This document shows, piece after piece, positions 46,430 through 57,109 of a stretch of 64,000 bases of DNA. The notes under the pieces were generated by a model. That model did no database searches, was not told the origin of the DNA, and worked only from the letters and a program-made list of their open reading frames with translations. Source of the DNA: Andrena cerasifolii (taxonomy: Eukaryota > Arthropoda > Insecta > Hymenoptera > Andrenidae); contig NC_135120.1 of NCBI RefSeq assembly GCF_050908995.1, positions 3,857,433 to 3,921,432 on the forward strand, written 5' to 3'. The first letter of the stretch is position 1. Each line of letters starts with the position of its first letter. A program made the position numbers and the translations under genes.

Positions 46430-47101
46430 TTAATCTTCGTATCTTCTCGGGAAAAGACCAAGTATGTCATCAACATACACGACTAACATCGTCCCATCGC
46501 CCCTTCCATAAATGCAGCTTAATGATTCCAGTCTTATAAATTTACATCTCGAAAGAAAGTTGTCTAATTCTTTGTTCCAATTCCTACTTGCCTGCTTGAG
46601 GCCATAAATTGGTTTCATCAACCTTGCAATTTTTCCATCTTCCCTTTCATATAGTGGCTTCATATATATTAACTCCTTCAACGATCCATATAAGAATGCG
46701 TTTTTTATGTCTATAGACAAGATTTTAGGTTCGGGATCACAGCTAGAGCTAGTAATAATCTGATGACTGAAAAGTTCGCAACTGGTGAATATGTTTCTTC
46801 ATAATTTTTACCTTTTTTTCTGACTGAATCCTTGTGCCACTAATCCTCGCTTTGAATCTTGCAGGTTTTCCATCTGAATCCGTTTTGAGTTTGAAGACCC
46901 ATCGACATCCGATGGTCCTTTTGTTTTCTGGTAGATATGTGATGATTCAAGTTTTTCTTCTTGTAGACTGTCCAATTCTTCCTTAATGGCTTGTTTCCAG
47001 TACTCCGCTTGTGGTGAGGCAAATGCCTCGTTGATATTTTCTGGTTCGGCAATTTCTAGAAAGTTCGCCTCAACTTCCGTTGATTCTCCACTTGTAGACA
47101 T
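46430..47101 (-). pseudogene. copia reverse transcriptase region
   Basis: Begins with NINEAFASPQAEYWKQAIKE and LDSLQEEK (47050-46950), the usual copia RT start. Then DIKNAFLYGSLKELIYMKP (first Asp), MKPIYGLKQASRNWNKEL and LVVYVDDILGL (the YVDD catalytic pair). Separate frames show at least two frameshifts between 46840 and 46720. Confidence 0.92.
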
Positions 47102-47489
47102 TACATATTCTTCTTTATTTACATCAATTTTTGGCTTACCCTTCCTTCCATATGGGTTTCGAACAGTCTTCTTGGGTCTGCCTCTACGTGGTGTATCATC
47201 TCGAACCTCTGATGCCCCGACTATCTCTTACGGTCTTCTTCTTCCTTTTTAATCATGGCTTTGCCTGGTTGGTCATTTTCCTCAGCTTCGAAACTATATT
47301 CTGTGCCTGACCGTATATCATCGTATCCATGCTGCTGTATATTATTTTTGTTTAACCATTCGTACCCTATTTTGGTTTCACTAAACCTGACATGCTTTGT
47401 TGTGACAACATCTTGCAATTCTGCAGTCCCCAATCTGTATCCTTTTGTTTTGGATGCATATCCAACTAGGTGTACACTCCAAACTTCTA

Positions 47490-48130
47490 CTATCGAGTTT
47501 TCTCTTGCCTTGCATTAGCACCTTTGCGTAGGCGAAGCATCCTCTTTAAGTGTTTAACACTGGGTGCATTTTTCGTCCAGACACCTAAGGGTGTTTCATT
47601 GTTAAGTTTCGTGTTGCTCACTCTATTCCTCACATATACTGCGGTTTTCATCGCTGCTGCCCAAAATTTCTGTGGCAGCTTGGCTGAACGCAATATTGAT
47701 CTAGTTAAATCTATGAGGGTCCGGTTGATCCTCTCTGTAACACCATTCATCTGCGGTGTCTCAACGTTGCTTCTCTCGTGTTTTATCCCTAGAGACTTGA
47801 AGTATGCGTATATTTCCTTATTACAAAACTCAAGATCGCTATCGGTACTAAATCTTCGCACCTTTTTTTCTGATTGCCGTTCTACTTCAGCTACATATGC
47901 CTGTACACAACGCCTTACCTCAATCTTTGATTTGATGCATTGCACAGTTGTTTTACGTGAGTAATCATCTGTAAACGTTATGAAGTATTTACTTTTTCCT
48001 ATTGACTCCACAGGCATAGGTCCACACAAATCTGAGTGTATTAATTCACACACGTACTTTGATTGCCTAGTTGGTACGGGTTTTCAGGCAGCCTTGGTCG
48101 CTTTTCCAATGCAGCACGAATCACAAGTAT
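47490..48130 (-). pseudogene. copia integrase
   Basis: Upstream of CELIHSDLCGPMPVESIGKS lies a Cys pair CDSCCIGKATKAA (about 48120-48085), the end of the HHCC zinc motif. Then FTDDYSRKTTVQ (first Asp), FSTDSDLEFCNKEIYAYF (second) and MNGVTERINRTL (Glu of D,D35E), followed by KFWAAAMKTAVYVRNRV. The core triad is intact. Pol then drops out of frame near 47490. Confidence 0.93.
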
Positions 48131-48261
48131 CGTCTCGTATTCTTATATTTTCATCTGCAATGACCTTCTTGAGCTGAAAAGTTGTTTTGGTTGTTTCATT
48201 ATTAATATGACCGAATATAAGGGCATACGTATCTGGAACCTTATCATTATCCTTCTCTACC

Positions 48262-48660
48262 TCACCTTTTACTATATAGAGATCTAAGCGCTACACATAA
48301 TGTCTTTTTCGTATTTATATTTCTTATCGTTATTTTTCCATTTTTAATCATTAGCTCATGACCTTTCTTTTCTATTTGTGATACTGACATGCGATTCTTT
48401 CTAACCTCTGGGACGTAGTATACATCCTTTAAAATTAGTCGCTTTATGGAATTTCCTACGTGCATTCTTAGTATTATGTCACCCATATCTTTGGCTTGCC
48501 ATATTGCACCACTATGTTTCTATGGATCTGCAACAGTATTAACTACGCTAGTGTTTAATTCTTTAAATGATACGAATCAGTCTTTTCTATTGCTGACATG
48601 GTGCGTACATCCGCTGTCCAACAACCATGTGCCATCTAGATTCACCGTATTAATTGATAG
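48262..48660 (-). pseudogene. copia protease and pre-integrase region
   Basis: The - strand at about 48640-48590 reads LDGTWLLDSGCTHHVSN, the aspartic protease DSG motif of copia. It is followed after a stop by VNTVADP and, at 48486-48262, MGDIILRMHVGNSIKRLILK and DVYYVPEVRKNRMSVSQI (L.DV.YVP...NL.S). Damaged by stops near 48575 and 48520. Confidence 0.85.
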
Positions 48661-48744
48661 TAGAAACGATCCATGAGGCTGGGGCCTCGTATTCTGTCCC
48701 TTATGTCCTTCAAATGTTCTGGTATTGTTTCTGCACGACAATCC

Positions 48745-49440
48745 TTACTGAAGTGACCTGGTTTGTTTGAACTGAAACATACTAAAGTTGGATTTATCTC
48801 TCCCCGTTTCTCTATTTGGACGCTTGCTATTTCTTCTGGATACATATAAAACCTCTTTGTGCATATCTGTTTCAACATCTTGACTCGAACGTCGTCTATC
48901 ACACTCTGCCAAGAGTATTCTTGAAATCTCTGCAGAATTGAACTTATCATCTGGGAAATTTGCCAACGACACGTTCAAACTCTCATAACTCTCAGGTAGT
49001 CCTGCTACCAATGCGTATGCTAGATCCTCGTCTCTAGGTTCGGCTCCTGCTTCTCTTAAATTATTAGCTGCTATTTTAGCTCTTGAAATATATGACGACA
49101 TATTTTCATTTTCTTTCATTTTTAAATGATAAAACGGTTTCTTTAATTGCATTATACGTACTTTGGATTTTGGCTCATGTACCTGTTCGAGTTTATTCCA
49201 AGCATCGTGCGCACCGTTGCACTCCTCAATGTGCACCTGTTGATTTGCCTCGACATTTAATCCAATTATGGCAAGAGCTCTATCACTGTTCAGACTGAAT
49301 GCTGCTTTCTGATCTGCGGTTTCATTCGCGTGATCTTACCCAGGGCATAATCTAGTAATCTCTTTCCTTTCAGCAGCCACTTCATTTGGCTCTTCCATGT
49401 TCTATAGTTATGTTCCGACAAATTATTTACGCGAATATCG
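48745..49440 (-). pseudogene. copia Gag
   Basis: DIRVNNLSEHNYRTWKSQMK (49440-49380) is the copia Gag N-terminal block. A frameshift follows near 49270. Then WNKLEQVHEPKSKVRIMQLK, KPFYHLKMKENENMSSYISR and LAYALVAGLPESYESL, the UBN2-like Gag core. The zinc knuckle CFSSNKPGHFSKDC is at about 48785-48744 in another frame. Gag packages the element RNA into cytoplasmic particles. Not functional here. Confidence 0.9.
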
Positions 49441-49980
49441 TGTTATGTCCTGAAGGAACCTTCTACAGATCACCCCGAGCGGTTGGAATGATCTGCCGGA
49501 TTCTTGCTCTATTAAGGTGCTAAAGCATTCCTTGACTATACTTACCAGGAAGTAGGAAGAGAAAAGGAGGTTGAATGAAGTCATACAATGGGAATTAGAG
49601 GAATAAAAATAAAGCAAAGTATATTCTTAAAGAGGGCAAAGAAATGTTTACATACCCTGGAGACGGCGCTCCGTCTCTGATAACGTTAGGAAGTCGGTGA
49701 ACCTGTCGTAGGTCGTGTTCGCTCGCATATCTCTCGGGTAACGCAGGGAAGTCGGTGAACCTGGCGTCCGTCATTTCGATCGCTCGCTTTGTCGCTCGTC
49801 ATCGCGGTCGCGGTGTTCCGTATCGGCGCGTAAATGCAATCCCGGCGCGTACCGTTTCTCGGTGTGTCGGAACGGAGATACACTTCGCCTGACCTGATCG
49901 GCCGAGCGCGATTCGCGAGATGACGCGGAGGCGAAAACGCGATCTCTAGACGGCAAGACTCACCGTCGATACTTCCTAAC
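49441..49980 (+). other. Probable LINE 3' fragment and GC-rich repeats in the copia leader
   Basis: The + strand reads PSGWNDLPDSCSIKVLKHSL at about 49478-49535, resembling the WN.LP......SL..FK end of many LINE ORF2 proteins. It stops at a TAG near 49555. Further on, gagacggcgctccgtctc is a hairpin (49661-49678), and gaagtcggtgaacctg is repeated at about 49691 and 49750. Confidence 0.45.
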
Positions 49981-50743
49981 TCGAACTTCGGATATATTTT
50001 CGAATGGCCCCAGTGGCCGATCGACACGAGATTTGAGGGGAGGGGTGGGGAGGGGGTGTGGACCCTAAAATCTAAAACTGTAGCTTGGGGTATTTATTAG
50101 TTACCGAAATATTAATAAAAAATTATTGTAAATTTTTTTACAAACTATTTTTTGAACTGCGTACACATAGCCCTGACGGGGATCCATTCTGCCCTGCCCC
50201 CCCCCCAAATTTATTCTACGGACAGTTGGACGCGTTCCCCTTACCTCCACATGCCCCTCGGACGCCTAAAAGGCACGCGTATTTAGCTGAAATTCAAAGC
50301 CAATTTTCTCGAAATCGAAACGTGATATTAAAAAATTGTATTCTATATTTTCGTCTTATTTTGGCCCATAGAATCACCTCCGTAGAGTATTGACTATCAA
50401 TAGAGTAATAGGTGTCCACCCTGTATAATAGGGTAGATCGCATCCGCAAGTTTCTGATTCAAATTCCTAAACTCACATCGATTCGCTACCATGCTTTACA
50501 CGCGCGCCCCCCGCACTAATCTAGCCCCAACTAATATTAATACCCGAAACAAGTTGAAAAGTGGAATGCGTTATGTCGGATTAAGTTAACAGACATACTA
50601 AAAGTTTTTTTATTAATATCTCGGAAACTAATAAATTCCCGAAGCAACAATTTTAGATTTAGGGTCCACACACCCTCCCCTCCCTTCCCCTTAAACCTCA
50701 TGTCGATCGGCCACTGGGGCCATTCGGAAGTATAGCCCGAACT
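49981..50743. mobile_element. Foldback element in the copia leader
   Basis: aatggccccagtggccgatc (50003) and gatcggccactggggccatt (50704) start inverted arms of about 110 bp that include tagggtccaca and taatattaataaaaa-like pairs. The centre (50110-50615) is mostly unpaired. Target duplication not resolved. Confidence 0.72.
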
Positions 50744-51058
50744 TCAAATCTGACGGTCGCTTCCAAAACTCGCGACTGAAGGCCGCGCCTCGCACTACCG
50801 AGAGCGATTGTCAACGGTCACGTTGCGCTTACACGATAACCTCCCCGGTTCAGCGACCTGACAGCCACGCGCAGGGCGATACCGCCGAATCGCCAATACA
50901 GAGGAATGCGGCGCGCGGACAGCAAGCACGGGATGAACCGATAGGGGCATATAACAATCGTTTCTAGGCTCACTAGTTTGCATCATGTTGCACGTGGTCT
51001 AGTTCAACACGTGGCCGTATAGGTTATGTTCTATCACTGCACGAATTTTAGGCGAATT

Positions 51059-51072
51059 CTGAGCCCATAACC
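51059..51072 (-). other. copia primer-binding site (initiator tRNA-Met type)
   Basis: The - strand next to the 5' LTR reads TTGGTTATGGGCTCAG, complementary to the anticodon-arm segment of initiator tRNA-Met apart from one base. Drosophila copia is known to prime from an internal fragment of that tRNA. Confidence 0.8.
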
Positions 51073-51074
51073 AA

Positions 51075-51149
51075 TGTTAAATATGAAATGAATAAGTATA
51101 TTTAGAACATGAGTGTTAAAGCAATACATGGTTAATATAAAGATAATAA
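51075..51149 (-). repeat. copia 5' LTR, inner part
   Basis: 75 bp matching 45284-45358, interrupted after agataataa. The rest of the LTR continues at 52809. Confidence 0.9.
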
Positions 51150-52805
51150 CACTAGTTTACAAAATAAAAAAATTGTTTGCGCAGCAGATGCCACTATTTT
51201 TTTCTCATGTACAATAGCCCGCTGATTCCGAAAACAAGGGCTAAACAAAATTCTATGGATACTTTTTCGAGATATCGACAGGTGAACTTTTTACCTGTCG
51301 GTCAAAAAGGTGGTCCCACTTAATTATGAATGTATCGTGTTGCGAATGACCGATATGGTCGAACATTATATCAAATTGAATCACCAACAAATATTCCACA
51401 AAATTTTCAAATCGGAATTTAATATAGTATAATAATTTACGGTAGTTAGGGTGAAATCGATGGAAAATGTAAAAAAGGCATTTTTCGACCGAAATTGAAA
51501 TCGACAATTCATTTAATCATCTGGGAAAAATCAAAATCGCAAAAATGGGCCGAGTTTCTCATCCCTTTCGTTGAGTCTGCACTTTTACGAAGAAAACCAG
51601 CTGCTACTAAAGAAAATCTATGAATAAATAAAGAAGCTAGAGGCAATTGTGTGAAAACACTAAAATTTCATTTTTTCTCGGTTTTGGTGTTTTTTTCCAT
51701 TTTATTGCGTTATTTCAATTTTAATCCATCCTGTACATTTGTTCAAGTATTTTGTTAGTGTACATATGTGTGTTTTAGAAATAGTTCTGGCTCTTTTTTG
51801 CCATTTATTCGTTTTGGGAATCATTTCTTTTATGAGGAACCAAATATAATCTCCCAACATTGTCTCATCCTAAAATCCATGATACCACCGCTCAATACTC
51901 TTCATATTCTGATGGAATCTCTCTCCGTGTACGTCATTTACTTACGTCACTAAGATTTTCCGGGAAAAAATTCAAGTGAGAAAATAAGAAATGGATCTTC
52001 AGGGACATATTTACGCCTGTTGGAAAAAAAATGAAAGCCATACAATAGAAAATGAACCACGAGTAGAAATATATAAAAAAAATTATGTTTAACGATTTTA
52101 TTAAAAATGCTCCACGATTTTATTTCAAGTGAAAAAACACCATCGAAATTGTAGTAGAAGAAAATAATTATTTTTTAGTTTTTAGTGCATTTTTATTATT
52201 TCTCAAACACACATGTTAACAAAATACTTAAAATTAAGTGAATTAAAATTGCAATAATACAATAAAATTGAAGAAAAAACACAAAAGCGGAAAAAAAATG
52301 AAATTTTAGTTATCACACAATTGTCTCGCTTCGGTATTTATCCATAGATTTTCGTCAGTGGCAGCTTGTTTTTTTCGTAAAATTGCAGTTTCAATGAAAA
52401 AAAAACGAGAAACTGGGTCCATTGTGGCGATTTCGATTTTTTCCAGATGATTAAATGAATTTTCGATCTCAATTTCGGTCGAGAATAATGACTTTTTTCA
52501 CATATTTCCATCGATTTCACCCGAATTACTGAACCGATTTGAATTTTTTTGAGGTACATTTGTTGGTGATTCAATTATCTTTAATTTGATATAATTTTCG
52601 ACCAAATTGGATATTCGCAACACGAGATATTCGCAATTAAGTGGAACTACCTTTTTGACAGACAGGTAAAAAGTTCCCCTGTCGAAATCTCGAAAACTTA
52701 TCCATAGAAAAATGTTTGGACCTTATTTTCGGAATCAACGGGCCATTTTACATAAGAAAAAAAAAATTAGTGGCATCTGCTGCGCAAAATGGCTGTAAAC
52801 TAGCG
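51150..52805 (-). mobile_element. Long-TIR element (CACTAG ends, TAA duplication) inside the copia LTR
   Basis: Target duplication TAA (51147-51149, 52806-52808); the intact other LTR shows the unoccupied site. Termini cactagtttac and gtaaactagcg. Inverted arms of about 600 bp (51150-51785 and 52195-52805) include aaaaagttc...ctgtcg, atttgttggtgattcaat and tcatttaatcatctgg with their complements. The roughly 400-bp unpaired centre carries the decayed coding exon at 51786-52012. CACTA-like ends with a 3-bp duplication recall CACTA/EnSpm, but this is not proven. Confidence 0.85.
51760..52012 (-). pseudogene. Decayed exon of a widespread uncharacterised arthropod protein
   Basis: The - strand from 52012 reads VNMSLKIHFLFSHLNFFPEN, LSDVS, a frameshift, then DVHGERFHQNMKSIERWYHG, F, a stop, and DETMLGDYIWFLIKE. 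From memory, a closely similar block (N.SLKIHFLHSHL.FFP.NLG..SDEHGERFHQDI...E.RYQG.WD..MMGDYCW) recurs in many uncharacterised predicted proteins of arthropods. Just upstream, tttttttccaacag at about 52028-52015 looks like a splice acceptor, suggesting an internal exon. One frameshift and one stop make it non-functional. Its right edge runs into the TIR. Confidence 0.75.
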
Positions 52806-52919
52806 TAATCAGAAGAACAATGCTTAGTGGCTCGATAACGATCAAGCTGCGAAAGATTGCGAATCAATATATGCCGTAAGCCGACTACACAGCGCCGTTT
52901 ATCTCGCGAATCTACGTCA
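52806..52919 (-). repeat. copia 5' LTR, outer part
   Basis: Continues the LTR (tcagaagaacaatgcttag...gaatctacgtca), matching 45356-45470. The first three bases are the duplicated TAA. Confidence 0.9.
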
Positions 52920-53122
52920 AACAATACATTAAAAATCAGTAATTTTTTACTCATTCTTCTTATAAATCGTTGATCATTTTTTGCGACAATTTTTCAATCT
53001 AAACTAAAGATTAAAATGAAAAACACTGATAAACTGAAATTTTTAGTTTCGACCTGTTAATAAAAATTAGGTTCGCCATATTGAACTCGCTATGCTTACA
53101 TAACGAGTAGCTCTGGGATATA
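52920..53122 (+). other. AdSS intronic sequence
   Basis: AT-rich, nothing recognised. Confidence 0.5.
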
Positions 53123-53656
53123 CAGGGTGTCCCAAATCTGAGGAACAATCCGGAACATACAATATCCTCATGCAAGGAGACATCGAAAAGTCCTGCCGAT
53201 TTTCGATCCGAGGCTTCGTTCCCCAGATATTAACAGTTGAATATTAGCGGTGAAACTTCTGGGTCGCGCAGTCTAAAGCCGAATCAGTTGAGCGCCCGGA
53301 AGTGTACGCTTGCACGCAGACGCAGGTGATAACACACACACACACAGTAGAACCAGCGTGGTTGACTCTACTGTGTCTGTTAGTTCTACTGTTGGCTCTA
53401 CTGTGTCTGTTGGTTTTACTATTGGCTCTGCTGTGACTGTGGGTCTGTAGCTACGCGTGTGTGTGCTAGGGGTCACTGATCCGCGTCAGCTGTTTCGGCT
53501 TTAAACTGCGCGACGCGAAAGTTTCACCGCTAATATTCAACTGTTAATATGTCGAGAACGAAGCCTCGGACCCCAAATCGGTAAAGGACTTTTCGATGTT
53601 TTCTTGCCTCAGGATATTGCATATTCCGGATTGTCTTTCCATTTTGGGACACCCTG
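53123..53656. mobile_element. TA-flanked foldback with minisatellite loop
   Basis: Left cagggtgtcccaaa, right ttttgggacaccctg, TA duplicated (53121-53122, 53657-53658). Arms of about 170 bp (ttaacagttgaatattagcgg with its complement). The loop at 53333-53450 is a (CA)n run and about four imperfect units of a 24-30-bp ctactgtgtctgttggttct repeat. Confidence 0.9.
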
Positions 53657-53658
53657 TA

Positions 53659-54290
53659 TTATCGGAAAGGAGGTGAAGTTTTCTTACATAATCCAAGTTA
53701 TTATCCAGTACCGTTTGCGTGGTAAAATTTGCCATCGCAGATGCAAAGGGTCGGCAAAGCTAATCCTTGCTGAACATGGTGCGGATCACTCTCATGCACA
53801 AGTGATAAGGAATCGTAATTTAATTTAATGGTAATTTCACTTAGGTGAGAATTCTTCAGAGAGTCGAGGCCGAAGCAGCAACTGAAATTCATGACCCGCT
53901 ACATGCCTCTCAATGACCTGTAAGCGTAATAAGAGGTTAGAGAAATTCTGACCGTAATAGTGAGAGGATGTATAAGATAACCAAGATGCCTGACAGATTG
54001 CATTTCGGTCGGGGATCTGTGACCATATTGTGAGATGAGCGAGACTAACAATAAATTGAGAAAAATTCTGAGAGATCTCTTGACTGTATTTCTAACTGAA
54101 ATGAGCGAACCTCTGAGCGTAATGCTAAGAGGAACGTAGAAACAGTCAGACTGTAGGTCGGTCGGGTATTGGGCTCGACCTAATTCAAAATGGTATGCTG
54201 TTCCTGTCGCTTTCATTGTTTGTCACTCTTGTAACATGCTTGTTGAAAGCACACCTTTGCAGTTACTTGTTACTCTGACACTGTCGGTCC
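53659..54290 (+). other. AdSS intron, internal short repeats
   Basis: ctgaccgtaatagtgagagg (53949) and ctgagcgtaatgctaagagg (54113) are imperfect direct repeats. No gene. Confidence 0.4.
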
Positions 54291-56450
54291 CAAATTGGGT
54301 TGATCTAGCGAGACATTGTTGTATTTAAAACACTAAATTATGTATTATTTTATTAGAAGTAGTTAATTTAAATAAATTATTTTTAAAATACAAATAAGAA
54401 GAAAATGATTAAACAAGAAAGATTGAGAATTGTATTAACGTTAACACTTTACTCTTGAAAAAACTTATGCAGTATCAGCGACTAACAACTGCAAGATACT
54501 CTTATACTTCTGAATATTGAGTGTTGGTCTCTCCAAAACATACTTTATCTGTTATTATCTTTGCTTATTTATAAATAAATATTTTGTTGATAAATATATA
54601 AATTATTATTTATGAAAATTATTATTGTAGGATATGATTTATTTGTCATTTAATTACAGTTTTGGTATAGACAATTTATTAAATTCGTGTCTATTTGCGC
54701 CGGTATACAGAATGTACAAAAATATGCAGGGTATTCGGCTGCACGTAGGAATAAATTTAAGGAATGATTCTAGACACCAGAATAAGGCGAAAAACAGGAA
54801 TAACGTTATGGTGGTTGAGGCTTCGTTTATTAGTTATAAGCGTTTAAAGATATGCCTAAAAGCAAGTAATCCGTGCACTGCTGCACGCGGGGTAATTCAG
54901 CCGAGTGATCGAATAGGGTGTGGAGGAGAGCCAATTACTGTGAGGTACCCAATTACTGTGTCTCTGGTTTATTTTTAAGCATAATTAACTTTATATTTAT
55001 CGAATAGGACAGGCTTGGGAAACTTAACTGCTTAAAGAGCATCTCAGGCGCGTTCCACGTTCACGTTCAATTCGTACGCTGAGTTTTTTTTTCATGTTCG
55101 CGGCGATGTGGACTCGGCAAGAACAGACGAAAAAGTTTGCGAACAATGTTTGTGTTCGTGTTCGGCTTGGTGGAGACCCGGGGTGACAGTGGCTTTGAAT
55201 ACCACTGCTCGACCCCTCATCTCAATTGCCGCGCGTGTACTACTAGGGTGGACTTTATTTTCCGACCATCAATTTTTTTGACATAATAATAAAACAATCA
55301 CCTTTATTTTTCTTCGGTGGTTCTAACACTTTATAAGTCTTTTCTTTTAAATATAGGATATGTATGTGTATGTATCGTGATTCCAGAAAACAATAGTTAC
55401 TGAACATTTATAATATTAAAACCATGAATATTAATGAGCTCCGTGGGTGATCAGTCCCTTTTTATAGGGCAATTGATCACTCCTTCTCCAGGTTTGTCTC
55501 ATAACAATTAGGATGGTGAGAGATGAAATCTCCCAATCATCTGCCGTGGGATCCACCTGAAGAATTCGTTCCATCGGATTATCCGAGAGTTTTGTTTACT
55601 GCAGAATTTGAGCTATTGCGCACCTATTTCGGTGTCATCTCCGTGACTTAATACGTATTTCTGCCGTCATACGAAACCCTCAGCAGCGACGATAGTTAAA
55701 TTGTTATTCTAATTCATATTTTTAGATTTTACGCTATTGGGTTTCGATGTACTCTGTACGATTGGTTTTGTACAGCCCACGTACTAAGGACTGAAGTTAA
55801 TATACATCGATTCCGTATTGGAGCTCGAATTATGGGAAATAACGGGAGGGCAAGCTTCTGGCGATGATCAGGAGCGCAGCTCCGTGAGGGTGTCGGCTAC
55901 GTTGGCTGATAGGGGCCTCCGTCCCACGCTGAACGTCAGCTGGTGTTGGCTGGGCCTTCCTGATGTTTGTTTAGCCGGCTGGCCGTCACCTCCTGTGATA
56001 GCTGCTCTCCGGCTCGCTGTTGCTGTCCGTCGATTCTCGGCTTGATCTCTTCTTATCGTAGTGGATTACGGAAATAATGCCTTATCGGCGATACGTTGTA
56101 TACGAGGTGGTTATAATACCTACCTCAAAGTACGAAATAGTAAATATTATATGATTTGTAGTTTAAAGGGTTAATTAATAGTAGACTCCACGTCGCGGGA
56201 TGTGACACGCTGTTTTGTGAAATTCCCTGTTTTTACATACGTTTGAAATAAACAAATGAAAAATAATATTTTGAATAATTTTTTTGTTACGTATACTTTA
56301 AAAATATCGTAGGAAAAGTAATCATTCAAAATAATCTTCTATTCAAATATTAACTACTTCTAATTAAGTAATACATAACTTTAGTGTTAAATACAACAAT
56401 GTCTCTCTAAATCGACGCCGTTTGGGTCCGTCCCAAACCCAAGACACGAA
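54291..56450. repeat. Inverted repeat pair enclosing 1.9 kb
   Basis: 54302-54390 and 56325-56412 (gagacattgttgtatttaaaac against its near complement, and agaagtagttaat against attaactacttct) are inverted. This may be a long-TIR transposon of about 2.2 kb. Inside, 54728-54900 carries the ggaataaatttaaggaatga ... aataaggcgaaaaacagg block seen in a common arthropod DNA repeat. 55000-56200 shows no recognisable gene; the 75-codon frame at 55818 is unassigned. Confidence 0.5.
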
Positions 56451-56716
56451 CGTTTCTCTCATCTCTAATTACGGCCGCAGGTCATTGATAGAAATGTAAC
56501 CGATCATGAATTCCAGTCACTATTTCGATCTCTTGACTCCCTGGATTTTATGCAACTTGAACGGATGGATACTAAATTTTTCGTTATTATTACTATTACT
56601 GTTACTGTTAATAGTTATAAGTTTTAACATATCGGACAATAAAATATTTTAATACATCTCTATGTCGAATCTGAGAGTATTAGTACAGGAAAGTAATACT
56701 TTTATTTTATTTTCAG

Positions 56717-57109
56717 ATATGCGGAAAGAATACGACCACTAGTAAAAGAAACAGTTCAGTATTTACATCAAGCATTACGTGAAGGCAAGAAAGTCTTAGT
56801 CGAGGGTGCAAATGCTGCAATGTTAGACATAGATTTCGGAACATATCCCTACGTTACTAGTTCTAACTGCAGTATAGGTGGGGTCTGTACCGGCCTTGGT
56901 CTTCCACCATCTAATATTGGAGAAGTTGTTGGAGTTGTTAAAGCATATACTACAAGAGTCGGTGATGGTCCATTCCCTACTGAACTCCTAGATGCTACAG
57001 GAGAGCTCTTACAAAAGAGAGGTCATGAAGTAGGAGTTACTACAAATAGGAAAAGACGTTGTGGTTGGCTCGACTTACTCCTTATTAAATTCACCGCATT
57101 GGTTAATGG
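56717..57109 (+). CDS. AdSS: Adenylosuccinate synthetase, internal exon ([10 protein letters not shown]...[11 protein letters not shown])
   Basis: Encodes [97 protein letters not shown] and ALVNG. The [18 protein letters not shown] block binds IMP, and the VTT.R.RRCGW loop receives aspartate and GTP in the family. The residue after VTT is Asn where Gly is normal. Acceptor tattttcag, donor AATGG/gtaaga. Phases agree with exons at 42286 and 58703. Open frame and strong conservation support a functional gene. Confidence 0.97.

Larger units (their letters stand above)
45284..52919 (-). mobile_element. Ty1/copia LTR retrotransposon, degenerate, with nested insertions
   Basis: Order on the - strand from 52919: 5' LTR, primer-binding site, leader, Gag, protease, GAG-pre-integrase, integrase, reverse transcriptase, RNase H, polypurine tract, 3' LTR. 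Integrase before RT identifies copia. The 5' LTR is interrupted by a 1656-bp element. A foldback (about 49981-50743) and a probable LINE fragment (49441-49620) lie in the leader. Flanking bases ACCAA (45279-45283) and AACAA (52920-52924) could be a worn 5-bp duplication. The Gag-Pol frame is cut by several frameshifts and stops, so it is inactive. Confidence 0.93.

Noticed and set aside
47470..47964. + strand frame of 164 codons
   Set aside because: Antisense of the copia integrase.
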